A stretch of DNA of 64,000 bases from Thermothelomyces thermophilus ATCC 42464 (lineage: Eukaryota; Ascomycota; Sordariomycetes; Sordariales; Chaetomiaceae), in the NCBI RefSeq assembly GCF_000226095.1, contig NC_016477.1:682001-746000 (forward strand). Reading direction: 5' to 3'. Each line of letters starts with the position of its first letter. Positions within the stretch are counted from its first letter, which is position 1. The notes below the pieces were generated by a model. That model saw only the letters and a program-made list of their open reading frames with translations, had not been told where the DNA came from and ran no database searches. Shown in pieces: positions 37,184 to 49,970 of this stretch. The position numbers were made by a program, and so were the translations under genes.

Positions 37184-37636
37184 TGTCACAAGCCAACCAT
37201 ATACCGCGACCCGGTGGGGTGCAGCAGGCTAAATGAGCCACCAATCAAGAAGGGCACGAAGCGAGGCTGACACGGGATCGCTAGGGAGCGCAGGCTACCA
37301 CGGGCAAACAATTGCCAAAAAGGGAAAGATAGCAGAGGATAGCTAGCTACTAAAGGCGATCCAAGGACAGGATAAAAGGGGACTATAAGCGATCGACAGA
37401 AGTATATATACATATAAATAGTCACTCGTTATAGTAGACTCTAGGAGTTTACTAGTAATAGTAACTCACAATTACAGTACTTATACCAAGCATCGTTAAC
37501 TACTATAAGAGACAACTCTGGTGTTATTGTGAACCCTTTGGCTTTACCGAATCCCTTAGACGACCTGCCTGCTTGTCCTGTTTAATCTACCTTTGTCTGA
37601 ACCCTTTTAGAAGAAGTCTGAGTTAGGTTCGTTATA
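37184..37636 (+). mobile_element. Solo LTR (type-2 U3), weakly mutated
   Basis: A 453-bp LTR in the opposite orientation to most elements here, starting TGTCACAAGCC and ending GTTCGTTATA. It is flanked by a perfect duplication CTTCT (37179-37183 and 37637-37641), so it is a true solo LTR left by recombination between two LTRs. It keeps far more CpA/TpG and GC than the LTRs of element II, to which it is closest, which points to little RIP. Confidence 0.85.
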
Positions 37637-37641
37637 CTTCT

Positions 37642-38904
37642 CTAAGGTAAGGAATAGGCCTAGTATATAGCTTATTAAAGAGCTTCTAGGTATTACTGCT
37701 CCTAAGGTAGTTAGCAATCTCTTCCCTTAGAACCTAGGTTATAAGGAGGTACTAAAGAAAGAGCCTTAGGGTTTTAGGATCTTCTCCCGAAAGGAGTAAA
37801 GGTAGTCCTATACTTAGTTAACTCGGCCCTCTAATCAGAGGAAGAGGGACTGACCTTTCTCTTCTTCTTCGATCTAACTCTCTAACGTTATCCCTATACG
37901 TATTTACCGTTAGAAAACTTATATAGAGTCGCTTAAAACCTAGACTATTAATATTTAGAAATAAATTGCTTAATGGAATATTTATTTAATAGTACCTAGT
38001 TATCTAACTAGGTAGGGAAGACATTTTATTTAGTATTTTTATAAGTCGGTGATTTATAGTTTATAGTTATTAGTTATAAAAAAGAGAGAGAGGAGGAGGG
38101 TTAAGTTAGGAGTATTTATAGACTTTCTAGTTCCTCCTAGATGCTTTCCTTATCTAGCTATTCTAGGCTATATTTACCGGTTTTAGTGCTATCCGATAGG
38201 TAATTATATTAGCCCCTATATAACTAGGTTATTCTTTATTATAACCTTAAGGAATAACCTTAACTTACGTTTTATCTAATAATAAAGGAATATAACCTAT
38301 TATATAATAAGTTATTCTAGCCTAGGTATACCTTTTTCGAATAGAAGTCTAATAGTTCCAATATCCTAATTATTAAATCGTTTAAAAGCTAAGTATCCCT
38401 TATTTCTTTTTAAACTTCTTCCTACTTTTCTACCTTTCTAATTAACTCTTATTTATAATTGTCTTCCTCTACTTAGACGGCTAGTATTATTTCTTCCTAT
38501 ATTATTTCCCCTTTGAACTTGCTATAAGCTCTTATAAGTAAGTTTGACCACTATATCTATTAAAAGAGTTAAACGCTAGAGATATAAATCCTCTATCTAG
38601 GAAGATATAGAAATTAACAAAGATACTAAGCCTATACTTCCCTTAATAACTAACCGGCCGGTAGATTTAACGACTACCTAGGATAATTAGATCTTAGTAC
38701 CTCCTAAGTTTATATAGATAATAAGGGTAACTTACCTAGAAGATCTCCTAATGCCTTTGAATTATCTAAAGGTAGTCTTAATATAATATTAATATAAACT
38801 ATTCCTTTTATACTATAGATTCTTCTTCATTAAGTACCTTAAGATATAGGTAATCCTATATATTCGTTAAGAGCTAAACCCTAATCCTAATACTCTAGAG
38901 TAGA
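37642..38904. other. Old RIP-mutated host sequence
   Basis: Anonymous decayed DNA between the solo LTR and element III. Contains a purine-rich run near 38,080-38,100. No protein family recognised. It resumes at 46465 once element III is removed. Confidence 0.55.
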
Positions 38905-38909
38905 TATTT

Positions 38910-39337
38910 TATAACAAACCTAACTTAGACTTTTTCTAAAAGGGTTCAGACAAAGGTAGATTAAGCAGGACAAGTAGGCAGGTCATCTAAGGGATTCGGT
39001 AAAGCCAAAAGGTTTATAACAATACTATAGTTATCTCTTATAGTAGTTAGTAATACTTGGTATAAGTACTATAATTATAGGTTACTATTATTAGTAAACT
39101 CCTAAAGTCTACTATAACAAGTGACTATCTATATATATATATAATCCTAGGATTATTAACGGTTATAGTAATCCTCTATACTAGCTTACCTAGCTTATAT
39201 TATAAGCTAGTAATCCTCCGCTAGGATCATTTCTTACCAAGTATAATCCTATCCTAATTAGCCTATTATTCCTACTATCTTATTAGTCTATTAGGGAGGC
39301 AGCTTAGGTAGCGTCCTATATATATATTTCTATAATA
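38910..39337 (-). repeat. Element III 3' LTR (type-1 U3)
   Basis: 428 bp with RIP-altered ends; followed by the internal start equivalent to CGATGCCCTTCC in less mutated copies. Confidence 0.85.
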
Positions 39338-39464
39338 TAATACCCTTCCTTTAAGGCTTTCGACCTAAAAGCCTATCTTAGGCCGTTTTAAATAGCGCTA
39401 ATATCCTTTTTATATATACCTTGTAATTTTTTTCCTTTTCCCCATACTATTAGTAACTAACAAG

Positions 39465-40120
39465 ATAGTAGATCGTATCTCTAAACGCTAATCTTCGAAA
39501 TCCTAATAGCACGCTATACTTACTTCTTTTATTGATTCTTCTAACGTAGACATTATACTATGTTCGTAATATTTTAAGCGGAACTTGGCTTGTTATATAG
39601 CGTTAGGCTCTTCTTACTATAGCAAATATATATATTAGGGTCGTTCTTACGATAGTTCTAACGTAGCGTCTACTTATTTATAGCCCTATTTGTCGCCTTA
39701 TTATTCGTAGCTAATCTTTTATAGTAACGAAGATTATATCTAAACAAAAACATATAGAATAAAAAGAGGCTGATGTTAAAGAGGCCCTTTTCGTTCCTTA
39801 GACTTAACTTTAGATGGCTATTAGTCGATTAGCTCGTCTTTGTCGCTAGAAACGTTTCTTAAAGGAATAGGGTTCCGAGCTATTTCGTCAAGGTATATAA
39901 TCTTTAGAGGAAATAGAGGCAGAAGAATAGAGAGTATAGGATTCCAAAGTATACGTTATTAGTGATATATGGTCCTAGGGTATTAACGTCCTATTTGATT
40001 AGTTCTCTTTAGGCTTAGATTTATCGGAGGCCGACTTGGCCATTTTGTCCGAGCTAGTGCCTATAGTCGATCCGGGTTCTAGCGGTAGAACTGTTCTAGT
40101 TTCTTAGGGCAATTTAAGTT
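39465..40120 (+). pseudogene. Antisense cysteine-motif ORF of element III
   Basis: Matches the element I version closely; the presumed ATG reads ATA at 39465. The segment near 39,560-39,660 shows the NLACY...GSSYYSKYIY-like cysteine region with Cys to Tyr changes, then charged helical sequence near 39,760-39,920 and an LVS end near 40,110. Confidence 0.5.
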
Positions 40121-43100
40121 CTTGACTAGTTCCTATAAGTTGTCTTCCAATCCGAAATCGAGCTATTTAACTAGATATTATAGTTCCTATTAATAATATA
40201 TAAATCTAGAATTTCTTCGATATCCTATTCTTCCTCTTTATCCTTTACTTTGATATTTATAGCAGTCTTAGCATTTTTTAGTACTAGTTTAAGAAGTGAA
40301 ATATAAAGAATATCTGTCTATAATTATATAGATGATAGTAATGATAGTCGGTAATTAGATGTCAAAATTCGTTCTTTGATAACGAAAGGTCTGACCTTCT
40401 TAAAGTCTAGCTTTATATTTAGTCGTTTGGTTTATAGATTTTATATAATTAGATAGACTTTGTCTCCCCTTTCTAGGTAAGGTCCCTTAAGCCTATATTT
40501 ATCATAGTAGTTCTTTATTCTAGTTCTAACAAACTCGAGTTCCTTTTTAAGCTTCTTATATAGTATATATATCTATTCTACTTTAACTATTACTCTTAGT
40601 ACTATAACCTCTGGTCTTTACCTAAGGTCTACTTTATATCTATAGTTTATAAAGAATAGTATAACTTTGGTTATTTCTATTAGTATTATATTATAAGCGA
40701 GTTATACTATTAGTAATAGTATAATTTAGTTATCTTGCTAATAGTTAATATAAGAAAAGAGGTACTACTTGATAACTTGGTTTAGTCGCTCTATTTGTCT
40801 GTTAGTCTATAGGTAATATATTATTAATAGCTTACTATTAACGCCTAATCATTATATTAATGCTTACTAGAACTTCGATACGAATTTAATATCTTTATCG
40901 GTAATCTATTCTTATAGCTAAACATATATTAATATAACTTACTAATAGATTATATCTACTAGCTATTTAGCTATCTAGGACTCCTTCTAGGGAAAGAAGT
41001 ATACCTACTTAGTTAGGTAATCTACTATAGTAAGAATATTATTATAGATTACTCTTATAGCTATATCCTTAGATTCTAATAGCTTTATAATAAAGTCTAT
41101 TATAACTAAATTCTATAGTTTATTAGTTATTAGTAGTAGCTAAAATAACCTATATAGCTTATATTATACCGTTTTGCTTCGATTATGGATATTATAGCTC
41201 TATATAACTTCTTTAACTTATATCGTTAACTATAGAAAGTTATAGTGTTTCTTAACTTATATAATAATCTTCGTAACTTCTTTATATCCTCTAAGTTTCA
41301 ATTTATAGAGTTCTTAAATCATTCATAGCTATTAGTCCTTATTATAGATATATACTTTGCCTTGGTACTAGAGTTTCCTATCTTTTTCTTCTACTCTATT
41401 AGGTACTACTAGTCCAAGTACTACTTAATACTATACCTTATTAATCCTTTCTTCTCGAAAGATTATATAATATTCTAGGAATAAGTTAAGTAAGTCATCT
41501 TCTATAGGTATCTACGTTTTATAATATAGCGTTCCGTCCATTTGTTCCTTAAATAATAGTAGTATTATTTCTGTTTGTCCTTCCGTATAAACCGTTTATC
41601 GGCTTAAGGTATCTGCTTATACGTTCTCTTTGCCTTTCTTATAGCAGATCTCAAAATTAAATTCTATAAGGAATTCTGCCTACTATATTTATTATTTATT
41701 AAGTTCTTTTGTCGTCGTAAAGTACCGTAAATTCTTATAATCTATATATACTTATACTAATTCGATCGTACTACTAAGATATAGTCGCTATTCCTTAAAA
41801 GCTTTGATAATCGTAAGTAGTTCCTTATTATAGATCGGATAATTAAGATATAGTCTATCAAGCTTTTTTAAAAAGAAGGCTATAGGATATAGCTTCCTTT
41901 ATTTATCTTATTATTCTAATTGTCCTCTAATAGTATAATCTAAAGTATCTATTTCTACCTTAAATAGTTTCTTAAGGTCTAGTAATACTAGTACTAGATC
42001 TTTAGTAATAGCGTTATAGATCTATATAAATGCTTACTTATACTATTCTTCCTATTAGAATTTAGCGTTCTTCTTAGTAAGTTTATATAAAGGTCGTATA
42101 ATTACTCTAAAATTTCTAATAAATATTCGGTAGAAGTTTATAAATCCGATAAAGCTTTATACTTCTATAACTAACGTTAGTTATAGCTAATCCTTAATAG
42201 CTTTAACCTTTAAGGGTTTTATCTAGGTTTGTCTTAGGGATATTTCGTATCCTAAAAATACCATCTTTCTAATGTAGAATTCGCTCTTTTCCTTATTAAC
42301 TAATAGCTTATATATATATAATATATCTAGTACTACTCTTATATACTTCCGATATTCGTTTATTATCTTAGAGAAGATAAGTATATTATCGAGATAATAT
42401 ACTATAAATTTATTAAGGAAGGGTTAGATAACTTAATTAATTAGGGCTTAGAATATTATTGGTACGTTTGTAAGTCTAAATAGTATAATAAGGTACTTAT
42501 AGTAGCTATAAGGTATCCTAAAGGCCGTTTTCTACTTATTACCTTCTTTAATCTATATATAGTTATAGGCTAATGGCAAGTTAAGATATATAAAATATTA
42601 GACTTCTACTAACTAATCTTAGAGCTATAAGATTAGTAATAATAGGTATTAGTTTTTTATAGTCTATTTATTAAGTTACTAATAATTAATATATAACTAT
42701 AGCTTTCCGTCTTTCTTAGGTATGAATAGGATTAGGTAGCCTACTAGCGATATCGACAGGTAGATATATCTTCTTTAAAGATTTTCCTCTAAATATTACT
42801 TAAGTTCTTTATTTTATATCTAACTTATATAGTAGATCTTAAAGAACTTTAATTATACTCCTTCTTTAAGCTTGATCTCGTGATCCTATAGGCCGTGTTC
42901 CAGTAATCCTTCCAAATGCTTCGGTTCGAATGCTAGGTATCTTTTGTATTCCTCTAGTACTTTCCTAGTCTTGTCTCGTCTCTTAGTTTTCTAATAGTAT
43001 ACAAACTTGGTTCCGTCTATAGCGATGCTAGCGATTTCTCCTATCTTAACCTACTACTCTAATTATAGTACTTTATATTTGTTAATAGAGAGAACAGTTA

Positions 43101-44820
43101 TCGGCGGTTTAGCTCGTTCCTTCTATCGTAATATTGGTATCATTATATTACTTCTTCTAGAGTCTATAGTAGTCTGCCTACTATTGCTTGTCTCTTATAA
43201 TAGATCTATAGGATATGCCTTCCCCTAAGTATTGTCCGCTCGCGATCCTTATATACTCCTTATCTTACTAGTCAAATACGACTCTATTTAGGGTTATAGA
43301 TAGTTATTATCCTTTTAACTAATGTCTAGGTTGTAATCTTTATACTATAGTAACCCTAATATTATATCTTTATTGTTACCTATATCTATAATACTAAATA
43401 CGACTACTATAGTCTTCCTTACCATAGTAATGTCGATTGGTTTGGTCTCCTTATATACCTATTATATCGGAAATAGCCCTTTTACTATACTATACTTCTA
43501 CTTTATTCTCTAGGGTATCTATAGCTAATTTAAAAGTATTGGCAAAATTAGGTTTATCTCTACTCTACTATCTACTAATACAAGTATTTTATACTATTTC
43601 TATTATATTATTATCTATAATCGCTTGTCTTACCGCTACTATCCAAGGATTATAACGATTTCCTATATTTCTACCGGGAGGTCTTAATATAGTAGTCTGT
43701 TATACTAGTTCCTCCTATACTATATTACTACTTGCTACTATATAGGCGTTAATGGTTTTCGGGCTCTTTAAAAGGCCCTAACCTGTTTCCTAGGTTAGTA
43801 TTAACCTCTTCGGTTATTTGGCTAATAGCGGCTTCGTTAATTATACTTATTTCTATAAGCTATTAAGTACTTATAGCTTCCTACTATTAAGTCTATTCTA
43901 CTTTTCATTATATATACTATAGCTTTATCTGAAGCTCCTGGATCTATAATTTCTTTTTATTCGTATAATAGAGGTAATCGTCACTCTAGTACGAGTCTTA
44001 TATATCCTATCCTATTCTATAGTGCCTAGGCTAGGCTCGTTTTAAAACTACTATAATACCTTCTAGATTGTAGGCTTCGATCTTCTAGAGCAATTCGGCC
44101 ACTCTATTCCCTACGTTATAGACCTATTCTATAGGGTAGAGGCTTCTATCCTCATTTCCTTGTTAGGTCGGCTAGTAATTATTTTCGAATTTATTATAAA
44201 AGTGATATCGGTATTTGTGTAATATATATTAGAACTAGGGCACTTATATATATACCTTATATCAAGGGTATAGTTATATAATATTGCCTAGGAGGTATTA
44301 GAACTCTTTCCTAAATCCTTCCTACTATATATAGACTATAAGTACCCTAATACTAAGGTAGGAATGTTTCTTCTAGTAGTTTTCTTACATATATTCGTCT
44401 ATTCTACGGTTTGTATATATAAACTAGTACTCTAGGTTCCGTATATTATAGCTAAGTTACTAGTCATTAAAATACTTAGCGTAGCTATAAGGCCTATTAT
44501 ATATTATAGGTTATTCCCCTTTAATAGTTTCTATAATATATTAGAGTTCCCTTATCTTGTCCCTTATCTTATCGCTCTACTAGGTAGGTTAAATTAAGTG
44601 TCTATCCCGTTTATATAGTTCCGTATTAGGCTGGAAAACTTTGTTATAGTATTATTTGATTCGTTCCTAGAGGAATAGAATATTAGGTCTAGGTCTTTCA
44701 ATTCCTCAGGTATCGGTTATCTATAATCTATCCTACCTCTATATAACTATAAAACCCTACTACCTTAAGGCTAGGAAGATCGAAATTGGTAGTATATACT
44801 CTTCTATTATATCTTATTTA
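40120..44820 (-). pseudogene. Element III pol
   Basis: Minus-strand remnant with chromodomain-like, integrase, RNase H and RT regions in the same order as in elements II and IV. No long open frame survives. Boundaries approximate. Confidence 0.65.
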
Positions 44821-45995
44821 GTAAGACCTATCTCTAGGTCTATAGTAATTAGTTTAAAGTATAGTACTTATTTATCTTTATTATTACCATCGTATCTAGG
44901 ACTATCTATATCGCTATCTCTATTTTCGTAGCTTATAGCTACTACTTCGATAATATCTTTAGTAGTTTCGTTAATAACTATAATTTCCTTTCTAAAGACC
45001 ATTTTCTTTAGGCTTTAGCATTCTTGTTTATAATGTTCTTTCTTTCTATAGTTATAATAGGTAACATTAGACTTATCTTTAATTATCTTCTTCTAATCCT
45101 ACTTCTATATTATATCTATATCTATAGTTCTAGGATACATCTTATATAAGGTATTAACGTATATCTATTTTTTCTTATTATTAGCCTTAACTATAGTTCC
45201 ATTTATTTAACCTTACTTTTACTACTCCTATATATAGAGCCAATCGTCAATTCTAATAGCCTATATAATATATTTATCTAAAGTCTTAGGCTAATTATAC
45301 TTATATAGCTTATCTTTAACCTTTTCTTTCAAGCTATTATAAAATGGTTATATTAATACCTTATCATTAAGCTAAGACTTAAGTATATCCTATCTAAACT
45401 ATATAATATAAAAGGCTACTAACTTAGTCTATTAGATATTAGTAAGTCTTTCTTATATATAAATCTTCTTATCTTTATTATTAAAAACCTTTTAATGCTC
45501 TTCTTTAAAACGGTCATAGGATCAAAAGACTACCTATATAAACACGTCTTAATCGTCTTCGTCTTCCTTAATAAGATAGTCATTCTATATAGGCTCGAAC
45601 TATCTAAGTACCTTACCCTCTAGTCTTATAGCTATATAAAGGACTTTAGCTTTATTATCCGGAAACTTGTCATTATTAAGCCGGAAGTAGGATTAGAGGT
45701 TTGTTAGGAACCCTACAAGATCTTTCTTAGTTTCTCTATACTTGCTAGGTAGTTCGATCTTGATACGGCTTGCTTTAGTAGTCTTAAGCGCCTTAATTTT
45801 GGCGTAGGCCTCGTTAACTAGTTTCTACGAATGTTTTTCGCTATTCTCGAATTCCTTGATTCGAGCCTAAGTAGCCTTGTCTCTCTAGTCTAACTCCTAG
45901 ATCCGCTACTAGAGTTGACCAAGCTAGGCGAGCAGCTGTTCGGCTATAATGTTAGTAGCTATATCAATGTCAAGGTCGAGATCACCTTTGTTCTA
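44820..45995 (-). pseudogene. Element III gag
   Basis: Aligned by eye with other copies; zinc-knuckle region about 45,010-45,070. The stretch just before it appears shorter than in element II (a short deletion near 45,005). RIP stops. Confidence 0.6.
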
Positions 45996-46028
45996 AACTA
46001 TGATGGAATAAAGGGAGTGATAGCAACG

Positions 46029-46459
46029 TGTAACGAACCTAACTTAGACTTCTTTTAAAAGGGTTTAGTAGATAAAGGTAGATTAAGTGGGATAAGTAGG
46101 CAGGTTATCTAAGGGATTTAATAAAGCTAAAGGGTTTATAATAATACTATAGTTATCTCTTATAATGGTTAGTAATACTTGGTATAAGTACTATAATTAT
46201 AGGTTACTATTATTAGTAAACTCCTAGAGTCTATTGTAATAAGTAACTATTTATATATATATATAATCCTAGGATCATTAATAGTTGTAGTGATCCTCTA
46301 TACTAGCTTACCTAGCTTATATTATGAGCTAGTAATCCTTTGCTAGGATTATTTCTTACTAAGTGTAATCCTATCCCAATTGGCCTATTATTCCTACTAT
46401 CTTCTTAGTCTATTAGAGAGGTAGCTTAGGTAGTATTCTATATATATATTTCCGTAATA
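46029..46459 (-). repeat. Element III 5' LTR (type-1 U3)
   Basis: 431 bp, followed by TATTT, the target duplication. Three extra bases near 46,070 distinguish it from its partner. Confidence 0.85.
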
Positions 46460-46464
46460 TATTT

Positions 46465-48785
46465 AGAATTTTAAGATTTGCTCCTACTTATATAGAATTC
46501 TTTTATACCTATAAGAGAGCTCTAGCAAAGTGGTTATACCTAGTTTTTGTAGAAATTAATAATAGTAGTCTGTTTAGTCGGTAGATTTATACTATAGTTA
46601 CCTATTAAGCCTAAGTTCTTAGTTTATTTATCTAGGTATTTAAGGATATATAAGAATAACTTCCTCCCTCTAATTAGAGAAAGAGCTAATTAGAGATATA
46701 GGAATCTAATACTATACTGAGCCTATAAATAGTCCTACTAAAGGTTGATAACTAAGGTTATCCCTCTAAGGAATAAGAAGCCTATTACTATCTACGTTAT
46801 ATAGCCATTCTATAGCTACGTTTTAATAGGTCCTATCTTAGATAGATAGTATAAAAACCATTATTAGAGTGATAAGAAGTGCTTATAGGAAGATATAATT
46901 AACGATAGCTCTTAAGATCCTAACCCTCGGCTTATAGGTCGGGCTAAATTTGACCTTAATAGCTAGCTAAAGAATATCTAGCTAGTAACGTAGAAAAAGA
47001 GCTCTTTAATTTTGATAGATTTAGATAGTATAGTTAGGGATTAATAGATAACTTATAAACAGGATAAATAGCAATTATAGGTAGGGAATTAGGGATTTAG
47101 GGAAAAAGGGTAAAGGTAGTATAGAAAAGGGGTAATTAGGGGTTTAGGTAGTAAAGAGTAAATAGAAATGAAATCGAACGGGGTTAACTTGTATTTCTAT
47201 TAATAGTTTAAAGGTCAAAATCCGGGTAATTTCTCTCTAGTTAGTTCGACTATAAGCTCCTACTATTACTATCGTTACTCTTAGGCTTTAGATCTAGTAA
47301 ATCGGTTACTTAGTTATAGTTATCTAATTTGTCTAAGAGCTTCCTCTTCTATTACTATTCCTTTAAGCGCTTCTGATAGCAAAGAACCTATTTCCTAGTT
47401 CTAGGGGTTTTACTTACCTAGAAAACTATTAGATCCGTCGGCTTTAAGCTAAACTCTATCCTACTTGAAAAACTTCTTAATACGGTTTATAGAATATGGT
47501 ATCTATATAATTATACTATTAAGAGTCTCTAGGTAGTAGGTATTCCTATTCCTAACTTCCTAGACCTGGTATAGGCTATACTACTAATATTAAAGTTTTC
47601 GAAACAAGCTTATATTAATCTGCCAAATATTATTATAAACTAGAACAAGATTACATACCTTGATTTAAGCATTCTTAGCTCTAAATTCACGGTAGTAGGC
47701 TTTATTTCGCCATTTAGCCATTTTTTATCTAGCTTTAGCAACCTTTTTAGTAGCGACTTCTAGATTAAATTCTATATTAAGTAATACTTTAGTATAGAGT
47801 TCTAATAATTATAGATAGTCTTTTACTTGATTTTCTCTATCTGGTCGGACGGCTATAGGGTCCTAGTAAAGAATTTGCTAGGTAGGGATATCGTTTTCGA
47901 TCGGGCTAATAGAGTTATAGTTATAGATAAGGTTAAAGGGTAAGTAACTATAGCTATTTCAAATAATAGTACGGTTAGTATATAAGACGAAAGGAAGAAG
48001 CTATTACTAGTTCTTTCTAGTCCTTATAGTTATCTTTGCTAAGGTAGCTATAATAGGTATATACCTAGCCTTACTAATACCGTTAGCCCTAGAGTTATAA
48101 GGAGAAATAATAATACATTTTACCCCTAGTTCTTCTAGGATAGCTTTCGCTTCCCCTTTAAATTTAGATCCCCTATTAACGATTATAATCATTAGGAGTC
48201 CTTAACAAAGGAGAATATGACGGTTAATAAAGTTCTTTATTATTCTAATTAACTTGTTAGGTAGGACTTCGGCTTCTATAAATCCTAAGAGATCATTATA
48301 TGCCTTAAAGAGGAAACAAGGCTTCCCCGTCTAGTTAGAGGGTATAAACTAGATATCTAAGTACCATTTTGTAAATAGGATTAGAGAAGGTTCCGAATGT
48401 AAATGTACCTTTTTAAATCTTTTAGTATCTTATACCTAGTACTTTAGGTAGGTACGAATTTACTCTATTATATTAGTATATATTCCTTTCTAGTAATAGT
48501 AGTTAGTAACCCTCTAGTAAGTAGCTTCTCTACCCTTATAGCCTATCTTATTATAGTAAGCCTAGAAAATTCGTTACCTTTCTTCTAGGGTATCTATTAT
48601 ATAGTAAGGATTCTAGGTATTATTTACTAGCTAAAGAAATAGATAGCCTTTATTTACTAAATACTTAAGCGTTTCCTTCTTAAATAGACGTTACCACTAG
48701 TATAGTTAGATAGCTATAGGTTCTTTTAGAGTAGCTAAATACTATATAATAGCTCTAGAGTATTTAGAGTATCCTTTCTTAAGGT
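46465..48785 (-). pseudogene. Integrase-bearing part of an older, different gypsy element
   Basis: A 61-residue open piece at 48007-48192 on the minus strand reads VNRGSKFKGEAK...EELGVKCIIISPYNSRANG, the core of a Ty3/gypsy integrase; the catalytic Asp of the usual TDRG is Asn here. The surrounding sequence does not match elements I-VI, so this is another family. It is cut at 48785/56286 by element IV. The low-coordinate part (46465-47700) is not identified. Confidence 0.6.
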
Positions 48786-48790
48786 TTAAG

Positions 48791-49208
48791 TGTGACGAAC
48801 CCAACTCAGACTTCTTCTGAAAGGGTCCAGACGGAGATGGATTGAGCGTGACAAGCAGGCAGGTCGTCTGAGGGATTCGGTAAAGCCAAAGGGTTCACAA
48901 CAACACTAGAGTTGTCTCTCACAGTAATTAGCAATGCTTAGTATAAGTACTGTAATTGTAATTGTTACCACTAGTGAACTCCCAGAGTCCACTATAACGA
49001 GTGACTATCTACATATATATATAATCCTAGTGATCACTCCTAATTACGGTGATCATAAGTGATCGTATGGTAGTAATCACCCTGATTGCTAGTAAGCGTA
49101 GTGATCACTATACTTCCTATATTGTAATTGGTCCTTCTGTTCCTTCGGCTTGATTGGCCCGTTTGTACTAGTAGCCTAGGCGGCATCTATATACATATTT
49201 CCGTGACA
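48791..49208 (-). repeat. Element IV 3' LTR (type-3 U3)
   Basis: 418 bp starting TGTGACGAACCC and ending CCGTGACA on the plus strand. It is the least mutated LTR of the full-length elements. The U3 side contains several GTGATC/GATCAC units (49,034-49,110). Confidence 0.9.
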
Positions 49209-49338
49209 CGATGCCCTCCCTCCGAGGCTTTCGACCCGAAAGCCCTCTTTTTAGGCCGTCTCAAATAGCGCTAACATCCTTTACATTCCTTATATATGTT
49301 TTTCTCCTTAGTCCTCGTTACCCTTCGTGCTATCAATT

Positions 49339-49970
49339 ATGCCGTCTAATATGCGTAGATCCCTAGTGTCTATTCGTCGTAAGCGTTTAGCTTAGTTTAT
49401 TTCCGATCACGGGTTCGTAGTAATGGCATGTTCCTATTACATAGAGTACAACCGAGTATACAAGATGATTGAAAAATCTCGTTACTATAAGGCTTACGTG
49501 CGTTAGGGTCGTACTTATGATGGTTCCGGCGTTCTAGTTTCTTCTTGTAAGTTCCTATTTTCTTACGAGGGCATGTCTCTGATCGTAACGTAGTAGATTG
49601 TATTATACGTGAGCAACGTCATTTGAAGGCTAAAGAGAAAGAGGCCGAAGCCTTGCTACGGGAATATTAATATAAAGCTTCTAAGGCATTGGCCCGTCTG
49701 ACTCGGGTTCGTAAATAACGAGAGTTCCTAGTAGAGAAGGGGGCAGATATGGTTATATAGGGTTTGTCGAATCTAGATAAATTAGAGGCAGTAGAATAGT
49801 AGGAATCGGGGGCCGTTGTATAACTTAACGGTGGCATTAACATTATTAACTAGGGCGCTGTTTTCGGTTCTGTCCTAGGTTTGCCTTTAGCCGATCTAGG
49901 TTCTGCTAATAGAACTGTTCTAGTTTCTTAAGGCAGTTTAAGTTCTTAACTAGTTCCTATAAGTTGTCTT
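49339..49970 (+). pseudogene. Antisense cysteine-motif ORF of element IV
   Basis: Best-readable member of the set. ATG at 49339 starts MPSNMRRSLVSIRRKRLA, a very basic N-terminus. Next comes MACSYYIEYNRVYKM and then KSRYYKAYVR*GRTYDGSG, where Tyr (TAT/TAC) stands at positions that in a CX2CX6C / CX2CX6C pattern would be Cys, exactly what G-to-A RIP of TGT/TGC produces. After about residue 80 follows a Lys/Glu/Arg/Leu-rich, probably helical region, then a less charged end near the LVS motif at about 49,925. Putative zinc-binding protein; function unknown. Confidence 0.6.

Larger units (their letters stand above)
38910..46459 (-). mobile_element. Element III: full-length Ty3/gypsy chromovirus
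   Basis: LTRs at 38910-39337 (428 bp) and 46029-46459 (431 bp, with a small insertion near 46,070) and a perfect target duplication TATTT (38905-38909 and 46460-46464). Total 7,550 bp, sense on minus. Closest to element I in its LTR type and antisense ORF. Pol is RIP-mutated; YxDD reads YLDN near 42,370-42,410, while the integrase TDRD-type Asp is retained near 40,890-40,910. Confidence 0.88.

Noticed and set aside
37186-37425. 79-codon minus-strand ORF
   Set aside because: It lies inside the solo LTR, which is not expected to encode protein.
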